NCBI GenBank assembly: GCA_017642895.1
Contig: JAEPON010000003.1
Span: 186,001-250,000 of the forward strand
From: Roseitalea sp.
Lineage (GTDB): Bacteria; Pseudomonadota; Alphaproteobacteria; Rhizobiales; Rhizobiaceae
Direction: 5' to 3'
DNA length: 64,000 nt
The translations under genes were made by a program, and so were the position numbers. Position 1 is the stretch's first letter; every line of letters starts with the position of its first letter. Of the stretch, positions 51,232-63,611 are shown piece after piece. The notes below the pieces were generated by a model. It searched no databases. It was given only the letters and a program-made list of their open reading frames with translations, and had not been told where the DNA came from.

Positions 51232-53076
51232 TTGGAACTGATTGCCATGAAGATCGCCGCCATCGGCGCGGCGGGCATTGCCGCCCAATGGCTGGCCTGG
51301 CGGCTGCGGCTGCCTGCCATCGTGCTGCTGCTGGCAGCGGGCTTTGCCATGGGCCCGGCAACCGGCCTGATCGACCCGGTGCGCGACTTCGGCGAGATCT
51401 ACAAGCCCGCCGTGGGTCTGGCGGTCGCGATCATCCTGTTTGAAGGCGGGCTGACGCTCAATTTCCGCGAAATCAGGGAAACCTCGCAAACCGTCCGGCG
51501 CGTCATCTTCCCCGGCGGGCTGTTCGTCTGGATCGGCGCGGCCCTTGCCGCCCACTATGCCGGCGGCCTGAGCTGGCCGGCGGCCATCATCCTCGGTGCG
51601 GTGCTTGTCGTCACCGGCCCGACCGTCATCATGCCGCTTCTGCGCTCGGCCAAGCTCAAATCGCGCCCCGGCGCGGTGCTGCGCTGGGAGGCGATCATCA
51701 ACGATCCGATCGGCGCGCTTTATGCCGTCGTCGCCTTCGAGGTGTTTCTGGTCTGGCAGGGCGCAACCAGCGCCGGCCAGATCGTCATCGACATCCTGGT
51801 CGCCTTCGCCTTTGCCATCGGTGCGGGCTACGGGCTCGGACGGGCACTGGCCTGGGCGTTCGCGCGCGGCCATGTGCCCGACTATCTCAAAGCGCCGATC
51901 CTGTTTGCCACTGTCATCACGCTGTTTGCGGTCTCCAACCTGCTGTTGGAGGAATCAGGCCTTCTGACGGTGACGATCATGGGCATCACGCTGGCCAATT
52001 CGAAGATCGCCTCGCTCACCGAGGTGCGCCGCTTCAAGGAGACCGTGACGATCCTTCTGGTGTCGGGCCTGTTCATCCTTCTGACGGCCGCGCTCGACTG
52101 GCCGACGATCCAAAGCCTTGACTGGGGCGCGGCAGCCTTCGTCGCCCTGCTCCTGTTCATCGTCCGGCCGCTTGCCGTCTTCATCGCGACCATCGGCAGT
52201 CCGCTGAGTTGGCAGGAGCGGCTTCTGATCGGCTGGATCGCGCCGCGCGGCATCGTCGCCGTCGCCGTCATCGGCCTGTTCGGCGCCTCGCTCGTCAGTC
52301 TGGGCATCGAGGACGGCACCAAGATGATCGCCTTCACCTTCGCGGTCGTCGTCGCCTCGATCATCCTGCACGGCTTTTCGCTCGGCCCCCTCGCCCGCCG
52401 GCTCGGCTTGCGTTCGACGGAGGAGCCCGGCCTTCTGATCGTCGGCGGCTCGCGCTGGTCGACGGCGCTGGCGGGTAAGCTCCACGACATGGATGTGCCG
52501 GTGCGCATCTCCGATCCGAACTGGAACCATCTGAGCGAAGCGCGCTTTGCATCGATCCCGGTCCATTACGGTGAGATCCTGTCCGAACACGCCCATCACC
52601 ATCTCGACCTGAACCGCTATGGCGCATTGCTGGCGGCGACCGACAATGACGCCTACAACGCGCTCGTCTGCACCGATTTCGGTCCCGATATCGGCCGCAC
52701 CAACATCTTCCAGATCGGCGACCACAGCGAACGGACCGAGCGCCAGACGCTGAATTTCACGCTCGGCGGAAAACAGCTCTTTTCGCCCGGGCTTGAACTG
52801 CACGATCTCAACCGGCGCATCCGGGAAGGCTGGACATTCCAGTCGACCCGGCTAACCGACGAGTTCACCCACGACAATTTCGTCGAAACCCGATCCGTCG
52901 ACACACGCGTGATCCTGTGGCGCAAGCCCGGCGGGCGATTGGTCTTTGCCGCCGCGGCCGCCGATCAGAAACCGCAAAGGAACGACGTGATCCTGTCATT
53001 TGCCCCGCCACGCCCGAAAAAGGATGCGCCGGCCGCCAGCACCGCCAAGCCCGTGCCCGCGCTTCCCGACGCCTGA
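51232..53076 (+). CDS. Cation:proton antiporter, CPA1/NhaP type, with C-terminal RCK-like domain
   Basis: The 614-residue protein has about a dozen membrane helices. The exchanger core comprises AVLVVTGPTVIMPLL, the acidic pair in WEAIINDPIGAL and WIAPRGIVAVAVIGLFG. A C-terminal nucleotide-binding-like half begins at LLIVGGSRWSTALAGKLHD. The start is taken as TTG at 51232: GGAAGGG lies 7 bases before it and the N terminus matches homologues (LELIAMKIAAIG). ATG at 51247 is the alternative. Na+ or K+ efflux is likely; the exact ion is not clear. prmA follows 10 bases after the stop. Confidence 0.9.
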   Translation: MELIAMKIAAIGAAGIAAQWLAWRLRLPAIVLLLAAGFAMGPATGLIDPVRDFGEIYKPAVGLAVAIILFEGGLTLNFREIRETSQTVRRVIFPGGLFVWIGAALAAHYAGGLSWPAAIILGAVLVVTGPTVIMPLLRSAKLKSRPGAVLRWEAIINDPIGALYAVVAFEVFLVWQGATSAGQIVIDILVAFAFAIGAGYGLGRALAWAFARGHVPDYLKAPILFATVITLFAVSNLLLEESGLLTVTIMGITLANSKIASLTEVRRFKETVTILLVSGLFILLTAALDWPTIQSLDWGAAAFVALLLFIVRPLAVFIATIGSPLSWQERLLIGWIAPRGIVAVAVIGLFGASLVSLGIEDGTKMIAFTFAVVVASIILHGFSLGPLARRLGLRSTEEPGLLIVGGSRWSTALAGKLHDMDVPVRISDPNWNHLSEARFASIPVHYGEILSEHAHHHLDLNRYGALLAATDNDAYNALVCTDFGPDIGRTNIFQIGDHSERTERQTLNFTLGGKQLFSPGLELHDLNRRIREGWTFQSTRLTDEFTHDNFVETRSVDTRVILWRKPGGRLVFAAAAADQKPQRNDVILSFAPPRPKKDAPAASTAKPVPALPDA

Positions 53077-53086
53077 TCCCCCGCCC

Positions 53087-53959
53087 ATGGCCCAGACGCG
53101 CCTTTTCCTGACGGCCGGCAAGGCCGACGCCGAGCTGATGTTCGCGGCGATCGAAACGGCCTTTGAAGATGAGGGCTGGCCGGTCGCCATCGCCGAGACC
53201 AGCGAAGGCAGCGGCGTGTTCGAGGTTTCGATCTATGTCGAAAGCGGCCAGGCCGATGCCGCCCGAACGGCCATGGCCGGCGCTCTGAACGTCGATGCCG
53301 CAACGCTTGACGTTTCAACCGAGGATCTGGGCGATGTCGACTGGGTCCAAAAATCCCTCGAAGGGCTGACAGCGGTCGAGGCCGGGCGCTTTGTCGTCCA
53401 TGGCAGCCACCAGCGCGATGCGGTGCGCGCCGGCACGATCGGCATCGAGATCGAGGCGGGACAGGCGTTCGGCACCGGCCATCATGGCACGACCAGTGGC
53501 TGCCTGATCATGCTCGACCGGCTGATCGCCCGCCGCAAGCCAGCGATCAGCCTCGATCTGGGCGCAGGCAGCGCCGTCCTGGCGATTGCCATCGCCCGGC
53601 TGGCGCGCACGCCGGTGCTAGCGACCGACATCGATCCGGTGGCGACCCGTGTCGCCGCCGAAAACGCGCGGCTCAACGGGGTGCACGATCTGGTGCGCTG
53701 CGAAACGGCAACGGGGTTCGGTCACCGCGCCTTTGCCGAAACCGGCCCGTTCGACCTGATCGTCGCCAACATTCTCGCCCGGCCGCTGATGGCGATGGCG
53801 CCCCGGATCGCCCGGCATCAGGCGCCCGGCGGCGACGTCATCCTGTCGGGAATTCTCTTCGAACAGCGCTGGAAAGTGCTGGCCGCGTTCCGGCAGGCCG
53901 GGCTTTACCATCGCCGCACCATCGAGCGCGAGGGCTGGGTGACGCTGCATTTGCGGTGA
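53087..53959 (+). CDS. prmA: Ribosomal protein L11 methyltransferase
   Basis: PrmA trimethylates the N-terminal region and lysines of ribosomal protein L11. The 290-residue chain has an N-terminal recognition half, IEAGQAFGTGHHGTTSGCL, and the SAM-binding motif LDLGAGSAVLAIAIARL. A second motif, FDLIVANILARPLMAMA with the NPPF-like ANIL, follows. The start is set by homology (MAQTRLFLTA) and lies 10 bases after the antiporter stop. Confidence 0.95.
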   Translation: MAQTRLFLTAGKADAELMFAAIETAFEDEGWPVAIAETSEGSGVFEVSIYVESGQADAARTAMAGALNVDAATLDVSTEDLGDVDWVQKSLEGLTAVEAGRFVVHGSHQRDAVRAGTIGIEIEAGQAFGTGHHGTTSGCLIMLDRLIARRKPAISLDLGAGSAVLAIAIARLARTPVLATDIDPVATRVAAENARLNGVHDLVRCETATGFGHRAFAETGPFDLIVANILARPLMAMAPRIARHQAPGGDVILSGILFEQRWKVLAAFRQAGLYHRRTIEREGWVTLHLR

Positions 53960-53971
53960 GGCGTTCCGCGG

Positions 53972-54241
53972 TCAGCCGTCCTCGATGACCTTTTTCAGCG
54001 CATCGTCGATCCGCGATTGCCAGCCGGTTCCCGTGGCGCGGAAATGCTCGACCACCTCGGCACTCAGCCGGATCGAGACAGGAACCTTTCTCGGCATCTT
54101 CTGCGGCCCACGCGTTTTCGGAAATGCACGCTGCGCCGCCTGCGGCAGCTCCGATGCCGGTTTTGCGCGTCGGAAATCTGCATCCGTCCATTCCCGCTCG
54201 GCCCAATCATCGTCACTGGTCTTCGGATCGGTTGGCAACAT
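53972..54241 (-). CDS. brnA: BrnA-type antitoxin
   Basis: The 89-residue protein has the BrnA layout. An acidic N terminus with DDDWAEREWTDADF is followed by a ribbon-helix-helix C-terminal part KVPVSIRLSAEVVEHFRATGTGWQSRI. BrnA neutralises BrnT and represses the operon. Its start overlaps the brnT end by 29 bases. Confidence 0.93.
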   Translation of the reverse strand: MLPTDPKTSDDDWAEREWTDADFRRAKPASELPQAAQRAFPKTRGPQKMPRKVPVSIRLSAEVVEHFRATGTGWQSRIDDALKKVIEDG

Positions 54242-54491
54242 GTCGCCTGATCTCCTTTTCGCGCGCCCGACGCAGCATGATTATCCTGATGCGGTCACTG
54301 CGCATCGTAAACGCCAATGCGTGGTAGACACCATCGAGCAGGCCCCAGGCCCGATACCGCGTTTCGCCATAATCGAAGCGCGTGTCTTCGATGAATGTCA
54401 GGATCTCAAAATCCACCGCTCGAGCAAGCGATATGCCGTGCTTTTCGACGTTGCGACGGTCCTTGTCGGGGTCGAACTCGATGTCCACCAC
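54213..54491 (-). CDS. brnT: BrnT-type toxin (RelE-like RNase)
   Basis: The 92-residue protein starts with the family signature DIEFDPDKDRRNVEKHGISL. It continues EDTRFDYGETRYRAWGLLDG and ends with IRIIMLRRAREKEIRRH, the catalytic Arg-rich strand. BrnT cleaves RNA and is expressed first in the operon, with the antitoxin gene overlapping its end. The next gene upstream on this strand is a small protein with its own terminator. Confidence 0.93.
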   Translation of the reverse strand: MVDIEFDPDKDRRNVEKHGISLARAVDFEILTFIEDTRFDYGETRYRAWGLLDGVYHALAFTMRSDRIRIIMLRRAREKEIRRHVANRSEDQ

Positions 54492-54557
54492 CCGACACTA
54501 TCACACGACTCGCGATCGCAAAAGCAAATTGTATACACAAAAAACTGTAGCGCAAAC

Positions 54558-54595
54558 AAAAAGGCAGCCCGGGGACGCACCCTGCGGACTGCCTT
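54558..54595 (-). terminator. Rho-independent terminator
   Basis: On the minus strand, AAGGCAG pairs with CTGCCTT across about 21 bases and is followed by a T-run. It ends the small-protein gene that lies 21 bases upstream and insulates the brnTA module. Confidence 0.7.
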
Positions 54596-54616
54596 GAGGG
54601 TCGTTTTGGACGCCGG

Positions 54617-54802
54617 TCAGAAGGGCGGCGTGAAATGCGGGCGGCGCTTGAGGGTCTCGCGGTCGTACCCGTTCGCCTTCAGCGTATCGTCGTCCAGCAT
54701 CAAAAGCGTGCCGTTCACGTAACCGGCGACCTGGCGCGAGCGGGCCTCGATCATCGCGTCGAGCGCGTTGCGGAAAAAGCCCTTTTGGTTTGCATCGGCC
54801 AT
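54617..54802 (-). CDS. Conserved small protein (61 residues)
   Basis: This short, charged protein starts MADANQKGFFRNALDAMIEAR and ends with LLMLDDDTLKANGYDRETLKR. I recognise it as a small Rhizobiales-type protein resembling DUF1127-like products, but I cannot name a function. AGGAG lies 8 bases upstream of the ATG at 54802, and the gene has its own terminator. Confidence 0.75.
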   Translation of the reverse strand: MADANQKGFFRNALDAMIEARSRQVAGYVNGTLLMLDDDTLKANGYDRETLKRRPHFTPPF

Positions 54803-55006
54803 CTCGTCTCTCCTTTGGAGCGTTGTGACAAGGACAAGATGGGCCATGCCAAACCGTTCCGGTAGGCCGAAAAATGCAGAGCCGCCATGCGTTTTCGCAT
54901 ATGCAAAAAACTACTTGTGCAACGCAATATTCATCTTTGCCGGTGACCCCGTTGAACAAGCGGCGGCGGGCAGGTAGCGTCCGGCGGCACCAACGAACGC
55001 GGATCC

Positions 55007-56842
55007 ATGTTTCAGTCCTTCAAAACGCCGTCCGACCCATCGACCGGAAAACCGCGCCTGAAGGCGGTGCGCGAGCGCATGGCGACGATGGACATCGATG
55101 TGTTTCTGGTACCGCACGCCGACGCCCACCAGAACGAATATCTGCCACCCCATGCCGAACGGCTGGCCTGGTTGACCGGGTTCACCGGCTCTGCGGGTCT
55201 GGCCGTGATTTTGCCCGATGCGGCCCACATCTTCGTCGACGGGCGCTACACCGTGCAGGTGCGCAAGCAGGCCGACCTCGATCTGTTCACCCCGCAAAGC
55301 CTCATCGACACGCCGCCCCGGAAATGGCTGGCCGACACGCTCGAAGCCGGCATGCGTGTCGGAATCGATCCGTGGCTGCACACCATCGCCGAGGTTGAGC
55401 GGCTGGAACAGACCTGCGAGAAAACCGGCGCGACGCTTGTGCGCTGCCCCGTCAATCCGGTCGACACCGCCTGGCAGGACGCGCCGCCCCCTCCGGTGAC
55501 GCCGATCCGCATTCACCCGTCCGAGCACGCCGGCCGCAGCGCCAGGGCCAAGCTGCGCGATCTCGCCAGGACGGTGCGCGACAAGGGCGCGTCCGCAACC
55601 GTTCTGACCGATCCCGCCTCGGTCTGCTGGGCGTTCAACATTCGCGGCTCCGACGTGGTGCACACGCCGCTCACCATGGCCTGGGCGATCGTGCCCGCGC
55701 GCGGACGGCCTCAGCTTTTCGTCGATCCGCGCAAGCATGATGGCGATGTGACGGCTTACCTGCAAGACCATGCGGATCTGTCAGCGCCCGACGCATTCGA
55801 AGACGCACTCGCCGAACTCGGACGCCGGGCGAAAAAACCGGTCATGCTCGATGCGTCACGGGCCAATGCGGCCATCGCCGGCGCGATCGAGGCGGCCGGC
55901 GGCAAAACGATCGCCGGCACCGACCCGGCCGTTCTGCCGCGCGCCATCAAGAACCGGATCGAGCGCAGGGGCGCCATCGATGCCCAGCGTCGCGACGGCG
56001 CCGCCATGGCCACCTTTCTCGCCTGGCTCGATGCGCAGGACCCGGCCACGCTGGACGAGATCGCCATCGTCAAACGTCTGGAAACGATCCGCGCCGAAAC
56101 CGGCGACCGGCTCGGCATGCCGCTGCGCGAAGTCTCGTTCGACACGATCTGCGGCAGCGGTCCCAACGGCGCCATCGTTCATTATCGCGTCGATGAAAAA
56201 AGCAATCGCACGGTCATGCCGGGCGATCTGATTCTGATCGATTCGGGCGCCCAATATGATGACGGCACCACCGACATCACCCGCGTGATCGCGACCGGCA
56301 CGCCCACCGAACAGCATCGCCGCCATTTCACGCTCGTCCTGAAGGGCATGATCGGCCTTTCGTCGGCGCGTTTTCCCCAAGGCACCCGCGGCGTCGATCT
56401 GGATGTTCTGGCGCGGCGCGCGCTGTGGGAGGCGGGCCTCGATTACGGGCACGGCACGGGCCACGGCGTCGGCTCCCATCTGGGTGTGCATGAGGGGCCG
56501 CAGACCATCTCGCGGCACGGCATGGTGGAACTGAAAGCCGGCATGATCGTCTCCAACGAACCCGGCTACTATGCGGAAGGCGCTTACGGCATCCGCATCG
56601 AGAACCTTGTCATGGTCGCGCCCGCCAAGGTGCCCAAGGACGGCGAGATGGCCGTTCATGGTTTGACGACACTGACCCTTTGCCCGATCGACCGGCGGCT
56701 GATCGCGCCGAAACTGCTCGACCGCTCCGAAAGGCGCTGGCTGAACCGCTATCACGCCCGCGTTCGCCGCGAACTGGCGCCGCTGATCGAGGATCGAACC
56801 GTTCTGGACTGGCTGGAACAGGCCACCGCGCCCGTGCGCTGA
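55007..56842 (+). CDS. pepP: Xaa-Pro aminopeptidase (M24B family)
   Basis: The 611-residue protein has two N-terminal creatinase-like domains and a C-terminal pita-bread metallopeptidase. Metal ligands are visible as IDSGAQYDDGTTDITR (Asp and Asp), HGTGHGVGSHLGVHEGP (His), and ISNEPGYY plus GIRIEN (Glu residues). It removes an N-terminal residue ahead of proline. The 611-residue three-domain form is typical of alphaproteobacteria. The 204-base gap before it (54803-55006) holds nothing recognisable besides a probable promoter. Confidence 0.92.
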   Translation: MFQSFKTPSDPSTGKPRLKAVRERMATMDIDVFLVPHADAHQNEYLPPHAERLAWLTGFTGSAGLAVILPDAAHIFVDGRYTVQVRKQADLDLFTPQSLIDTPPRKWLADTLEAGMRVGIDPWLHTIAEVERLEQTCEKTGATLVRCPVNPVDTAWQDAPPPPVTPIRIHPSEHAGRSARAKLRDLARTVRDKGASATVLTDPASVCWAFNIRGSDVVHTPLTMAWAIVPARGRPQLFVDPRKHDGDVTAYLQDHADLSAPDAFEDALAELGRRAKKPVMLDASRANAAIAGAIEAAGGKTIAGTDPAVLPRAIKNRIERRGAIDAQRRDGAAMATFLAWLDAQDPATLDEIAIVKRLETIRAETGDRLGMPLREVSFDTICGSGPNGAIVHYRVDEKSNRTVMPGDLILIDSGAQYDDGTTDITRVIATGTPTEQHRRHFTLVLKGMIGLSSARFPQGTRGVDLDVLARRALWEAGLDYGHGTGHGVGSHLGVHEGPQTISRHGMVELKAGMIVSNEPGYYAEGAYGIRIENLVMVAPAKVPKDGEMAVHGLTTLTLCPIDRRLIAPKLLDRSERRWLNRYHARVRRELAPLIEDRTVLDWLEQATAPVR

Positions 56843-56847
56843 AAAGC

Positions 56848-57147
56848 TCAGATCGCCTGCCGCAGCACCCAGACCAGCGCCCAGCCGATGGCCAGCATGG
56901 CCAATGTCGGCAGGCGCAGCGCCAAAAGCACCGCGGCGGCGATGGTGATCGCTTCGGCGGCGCCAAAGAACACCGCATAGGGCGCGACGATCGCCGTCAG
57001 GACCGCGGCAGGCACTGCGTTGAGCGCCGCCTCGACGCGCGGCGGAATGCGCTCGAAACGCGACAGCACCGCATGCCCGCCCACGCGCGTCAGATAGGTC
57101 GCAAGCGCACCCGCAAGGATCACCCAGATGGTCGTCGACACCGCCAT
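56848..57147 (-). CDS. azlD: AzlD-type branched-chain amino acid exporter subunit
   Basis: The 99-residue protein has three to four hydrophobic helices and the AzlD pattern GALATYLTRVGGHAVLSRF and PPRVEAALNAVPAAVLTAIVAPY. With AzlC it exports branched-chain amino acids. It starts four bases after the azlC stop. Confidence 0.92.
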   Translation of the reverse strand: MAVSTTIWVILAGALATYLTRVGGHAVLSRFERIPPRVEAALNAVPAAVLTAIVAPYAVFFGAAEAITIAAAVLLALRLPTLAMLAIGWALVWVLRQAI

Positions 57148-57151
57148 TGTC

Positions 57152-57856
57152 TCACACCACCAGCTTGTGGCCCGGCTTGACGCCGATCATGGCCGCAACG
57201 GCGACACCGGCCAGCCCGCCAAGGCTGACATGCCAAGGGCTGCCGACGAAATGGTAGGCGGCGACCGAGGCGAGCGCGCTGGCGCCGACGACCGGCAGCC
57301 AGTTCGCGCGGCCGCGGAAATCCATCACCATGCCGAGGAAATAAAGCGGCAGAAGGAAGTCGATGGCATAGTTGGATGGATCATCGATCAGGCTGCCGAA
57401 CACCGCGCCGAGCCACGCTTCGCCGACCCACAACGCATAGACCGGCAGCGCGAGCCCCAAATACCAGGCAAAGGGCGTCGCAATCCCCTTTTCCGCCTTT
57501 TGTTCGGTCACCGCAAACTGAGGGTCGGTCATCAGCGCGAAGGCCAGCGCCTTTTGTGCCCGCGAATAGGCACCGATCGTCTGGCCCATCGTCGCCGAAT
57601 AAAGCACGTGCCGGAAATTCACCGCCAGGATCGAAAAGACGATGATCCAGGGCGCGATGTCGGCACCAAACAGTTCGATGCCGACCATCTGGCTGGCGCC
57701 GGCATAGACCGTCGCGCTCATCAAAGTGGCCTCAAAGGGCGTCAGCCCGTTTTCCGCCGCCAGCGCGCCGAACAGAAGGCCGAACGGGGCCACCGCGATC
57801 AGGATCGGCACCGCGTCGCGTACGCCGCGCCAGAAGTCTGGTTGTGACGCTGTCAT
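57152..57856 (-). CDS. azlC: AzlC-type branched-chain amino acid exporter subunit
   Basis: The 234-residue membrane protein has the AzlC landmarks PFGLLFGALAAENGL, MSATVYAGASQMVGIELF and VNFRHVLYSATMG. ATG at 57856 is preferred (GGAG before it) over the longer frame. AzlC and AzlD form an exporter of leucine and its relatives, which fits with the attenuated ilv operon elsewhere in the window. Confidence 0.93.
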   Translation of the reverse strand: MTASQPDFWRGVRDAVPILIAVAPFGLLFGALAAENGLTPFEATLMSATVYAGASQMVGIELFGADIAPWIIVFSILAVNFRHVLYSATMGQTIGAYSRAQKALAFALMTDPQFAVTEQKAEKGIATPFAWYLGLALPVYALWVGEAWLGAVFGSLIDDPSNYAIDFLLPLYFLGMVMDFRGRANWLPVVGASALASVAAYHFVGSPWHVSLGGLAGVAVAAMIGVKPGHKLVV

Positions 57857-58012
57857 GAGAATCTCCGGTCCCCCGGTTAGCGCGGCGCAGACCGGCCTGT
57901 CACGCCGCAAATTGTCACCGCGACAATCGTCCCCGACGTCGCATGCGCCGTCGCAATCGGGGAATCACAAGGCTGCCTGCCGCGATAGGGTGCATCGCCA
58001 AGCGAGGCCGCC

Positions 58013-60840
<2,828 letters not shown>

Positions 60841-60880
60841 TTAGCGGGATTTGCCGGGCGCGGAAAGGCCCGTCGCGCAC

Positions 60881-61033
60881 CCACCTCCCCCTTGAGGGGA
60901 GGTCGGAGAAGCAAGCGAAGCAAAGCTGATCCGGGTGGGGGTATCAACTTTCCCGGTCGTTGCAGAAACACCCCCACCCGGCTCTGCCTCATTGCATTCG
61001 GCAGTCGCCGACCTCCCCTCAAGGGGGAGGTGG
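60881..61033. repeat. Full palindromic element between ligA and recN
   Basis: Arms of 26 bases, CCACCTCCCCCTTGAGGGGA plus GGTCGG (60881-60906) and its exact complement (61008-61033), enclose the inner pairs GATCCGGGTGGGGGT and ACCCCCACCCGGCTC. It has the same structure as the insert in the UvrD/PcrA gene but is 27 bases longer in the loop region. It fills most of the 235-base gap between the two repair genes. Confidence 0.92.
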
Positions 61034-61042
61034 CACAATTGA

Positions 61043-62716
61043 CTACCCTGCCCCGGCCAGCAACCGTTCCGCCGCGGCACGAGCCTCGGCGGTGATGGTC
61101 GCACCCGCCAGCATCCGCGCGATCTCCTCGCGCCGCGCGTCCCGGTCCATCTCGGTCACCGACGTCACGACGCCGCTGCCATTGCCGCCGCTCTTTGCAA
61201 TCAAGAAATGGTGCGCGGCGCGCGCGGCCACCTGCGGCGCATGGGTCACCGACAGGACCTGAACCCCGTCGGACAGGCGCCTGAGGCGCGCGCCGATCGC
61301 ATCGGCCACCGCGCCGCCGACGCCCGTATCGATCTCGTCAAAAACCAGTGTCGGCGCCGAGCCCCGATCGGCCAGCGCCACCTTCAGCGCCAAGAGGAAC
61401 CGCGACAGTTCGCCCCCTGACGCGACCTTCATCATCGGCCCGGCGCGCGTGCCCGGATTGGTACGCACCCAGAATTCCACCTCGTCGATGCCCGATGGAG
61501 AGCGGTGATCGGCATCCGTCGTGCGGTGGACGATGAATTCGGCCTTGTCCAGCTTGAGGTCGGGCAGTTCGGCCATCACCGCGCCCGTCAGCGCCCCGGC
61601 CGCCTCGCCGCGCCGGGCCGACAGGTCCGCCGCCGCCCGGTCATAGGCGGAAAGCGCCGCGCGCGCCTCCTGTTCGAGCCCGGAAAGCGCCGCTTCACCG
61701 GCGTCCAGATCGGCAAGCTGGTCGGCCATCGTTACCGCCAGCGCCGGCAGATCATCGACCGCGCAATCATATTTGCGGGCCGCTGCGCGCAGGCCGAACA
61801 GGCGTTCCTCGGTGCGTTCGAGCGCCTGTGGATCATGGTCGCTGTCGGCGATCGCCTGTTCAATGCGGTTCTGCGCCTCGGCCAGATGGTCAAGCGCCGT
61901 CGCCAGATGTTCGTTGACATCGTCCAGAAGGCCCGGAACCTCGGGCGCCTTGCGTTCCAGGCGCCGCAGCAGCCCGGCAATGTCCGGCACCGCCGAGGCC
62001 GGTCCGCCAAGGGTCTCCTGCGCATCGTTGAGGTCGCCGGCCACCTTCTCGGCGGCCATCATTGCGGTGCGCTTTTGGGCCAGCGCCTCCTCTTCACCCG
62101 CTTCGGCGGCGAGTGTCGCCAGTTCATCGACCGAGGCGCGCAGGAAATCGGCTTCGCGCGCCGCCGCTTCAATGCGGGCACGCTGACGGGCGAGCGTCGC
62201 GTCGGCCGCCTTGAACGCTCCATGCAGCCCGGCCACATGCGCCGCATCGGCGGTCAGGCCGCCAAACGCATCGAGCAGGTCGCGGTGAGACGCCGTATCG
62301 ACCAGCGCACGATCGTCATGCTGGCCATGAATTTCCACAAGCTGCCGCCCCGCCTCGCGCAGGGTGGCAACGGAGACGGTCTGGTCGTTGACGAAGGCGC
62401 GTGTGCGGCCGTCGGCACTCTGCACCCGGCGGAACATCACCGGTTCGCCCGGCTCCAGCGCAACGCCCGCGTCATCAAACAGGGCATGCAGCGGATGGCT
62501 GGCCGGCAGATCGAACACCGCCGTGACCTGCCCGTCCTTTGCGCCCTGGCGCACAAGGCCCGCATCGCCGCGCCCGCCAAGCGCAAGGGAAAGAGCGTCC
62601 AGGAGGATGGATTTGCCCGCGCCCGTCTCGCCGGTCAGGACGGCAAGGCCTGCCTCGAAACCGATCACGAGCTTGTCGATCAGCACGATGTCGCGAATCG
62701 ACAGCTCGCTGAGCAT
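61043..62716 (-). CDS. recN: DNA repair protein RecN
   Basis: RecN is an SMC-like ATPase acting in double-strand-break repair. The 557-residue protein starts LSIRDIVLIDKLVIGFEAGL with Walker A TGETGAGKSILLDAL. A long coiled-coil arm occupies the middle. The C-terminal ATPase half has VASGGELSRFLLALKVAL and VFDEIDTGVGGAVADAIG. Gene order bamD-recN-ligA is normal for the group. Confidence 0.97.
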   Translation of the reverse strand: MLSELSIRDIVLIDKLVIGFEAGLAVLTGETGAGKSILLDALSLALGGRGDAGLVRQGAKDGQVTAVFDLPASHPLHALFDDAGVALEPGEPVMFRRVQSADGRTRAFVNDQTVSVATLREAGRQLVEIHGQHDDRALVDTASHRDLLDAFGGLTADAAHVAGLHGAFKAADATLARQRARIEAAAREADFLRASVDELATLAAEAGEEEALAQKRTAMMAAEKVAGDLNDAQETLGGPASAVPDIAGLLRRLERKAPEVPGLLDDVNEHLATALDHLAEAQNRIEQAIADSDHDPQALERTEERLFGLRAAARKYDCAVDDLPALAVTMADQLADLDAGEAALSGLEQEARAALSAYDRAAADLSARRGEAAGALTGAVMAELPDLKLDKAEFIVHRTTDADHRSPSGIDEVEFWVRTNPGTRAGPMMKVASGGELSRFLLALKVALADRGSAPTLVFDEIDTGVGGAVADAIGARLRRLSDGVQVLSVTHAPQVAARAAHHFLIAKSGGNGSGVVTSVTEMDRDARREEIARMLAGATITAEARAAAERLLAGAG

Positions 62717-62732
62717 CGCAAATGTGCCGGGA

Positions 62733-63611
62733 TCAGCCGCCGGCCGGGCGGTTCAGCGCATTCTGCGTGGCACGGGAAATCCACGAGCCGGCATTTTCTC
62801 GCGGTTGCAGACCGCCGGTCGCCAGCAGCGCGTAGGAATCGGCATACCACTGGCTGTCGGGGAAATTGTGGCCCAGGATCGCCGCTGCCGTCTGCGCTTC
62901 CGAAGCAAGCCCCATGGCGAAATAGGTTTCCGTCAGGCGGGCCAGAGCCTCTTCGACATGGCGCGTATTGCCATATTCCTCGACCACCAGCCGGAAACGC
63001 GGCAGCGAGGCGGCATATTCGCGCCGTTCAAGATAGTAGCGGCCGACCTGCATTTCCTTGCCGGCGAGCTGGTCTCGCGCGGCGCGGATCTTGGCCTTTG
63101 CGTCTTCCTCGTAGATCGAGTCCGGATAGCTTTCCAGGAGCCGGTTGAAATTCTGGATCGCCAGGCGCGTGTCGCGCTGATCGCGTGTCACCTCGGGCAT
63201 CTGCTTGAAGTAGGACAGACCGATAATGTACTGCGCGTAGGCTGCATCCTCGTGGGTGGGATAGAGGCTGACAAACCGCCGCGACGCCGAGATCGCATCG
63301 TTGAACTCGCCCATCTTGTAGGAGGTAAAGGCGGCCATCACGTTCGATTTGCGGGCAAATTCCGAATAGGGATGCTGCCGGTCGACGGCCTGGAACTTGC
63401 GCTGCGCTTCGCGCAACCGGCCGGTGTTCAGATTGGCAAGGCCCTGATTGTAGAGCACGTCCGCCGGTTCGATCGTATCGACATAGCTCGAAAGATCGAC
63501 GGAATCATTGTCGCGGGCGCAGCCGCTCACCCCGGCCGCAGCCAGTGCCGCAAAGGCCATCATCGTGCCGATGCGCATCACGCGCGATCCTGAAACTCGA
63601 TTGGCGCTCAT
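62733..63611 (-). CDS. bamD: Outer membrane assembly lipoprotein BamD
   Basis: BamD is the essential TPR lipoprotein of the BAM complex. The 292-residue product has an N-terminal lipoprotein signal with the lipobox AGVSGC. TPR repeats follow, recognisable in ALYNQG-like [34 protein letters not shown] and [14 protein letters not shown]. The start is uncertain: ATG at 63611 is used, while 63623 and 63578 are also in frame. Confidence 0.93.
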   Translation of the reverse strand: MSANRVSGSRVMRIGTMMAFAALAAAGVSGCARDNDSVDLSSYVDTIEPADVLYNQGLANLNTGRLREAQRKFQAVDRQHPYSEFARKSNVMAAFTSYKMGEFNDAISASRRFVSLYPTHEDAAYAQYIIGLSYFKQMPEVTRDQRDTRLAIQNFNRLLESYPDSIYEEDAKAKIRAARDQLAGKEMQVGRYYLERREYAASLPRFRLVVEEYGNTRHVEEALARLTETYFAMGLASEAQTAAAILGHNFPDSQWYADSYALLATGGLQPRENAGSWISRATQNALNRPAGG

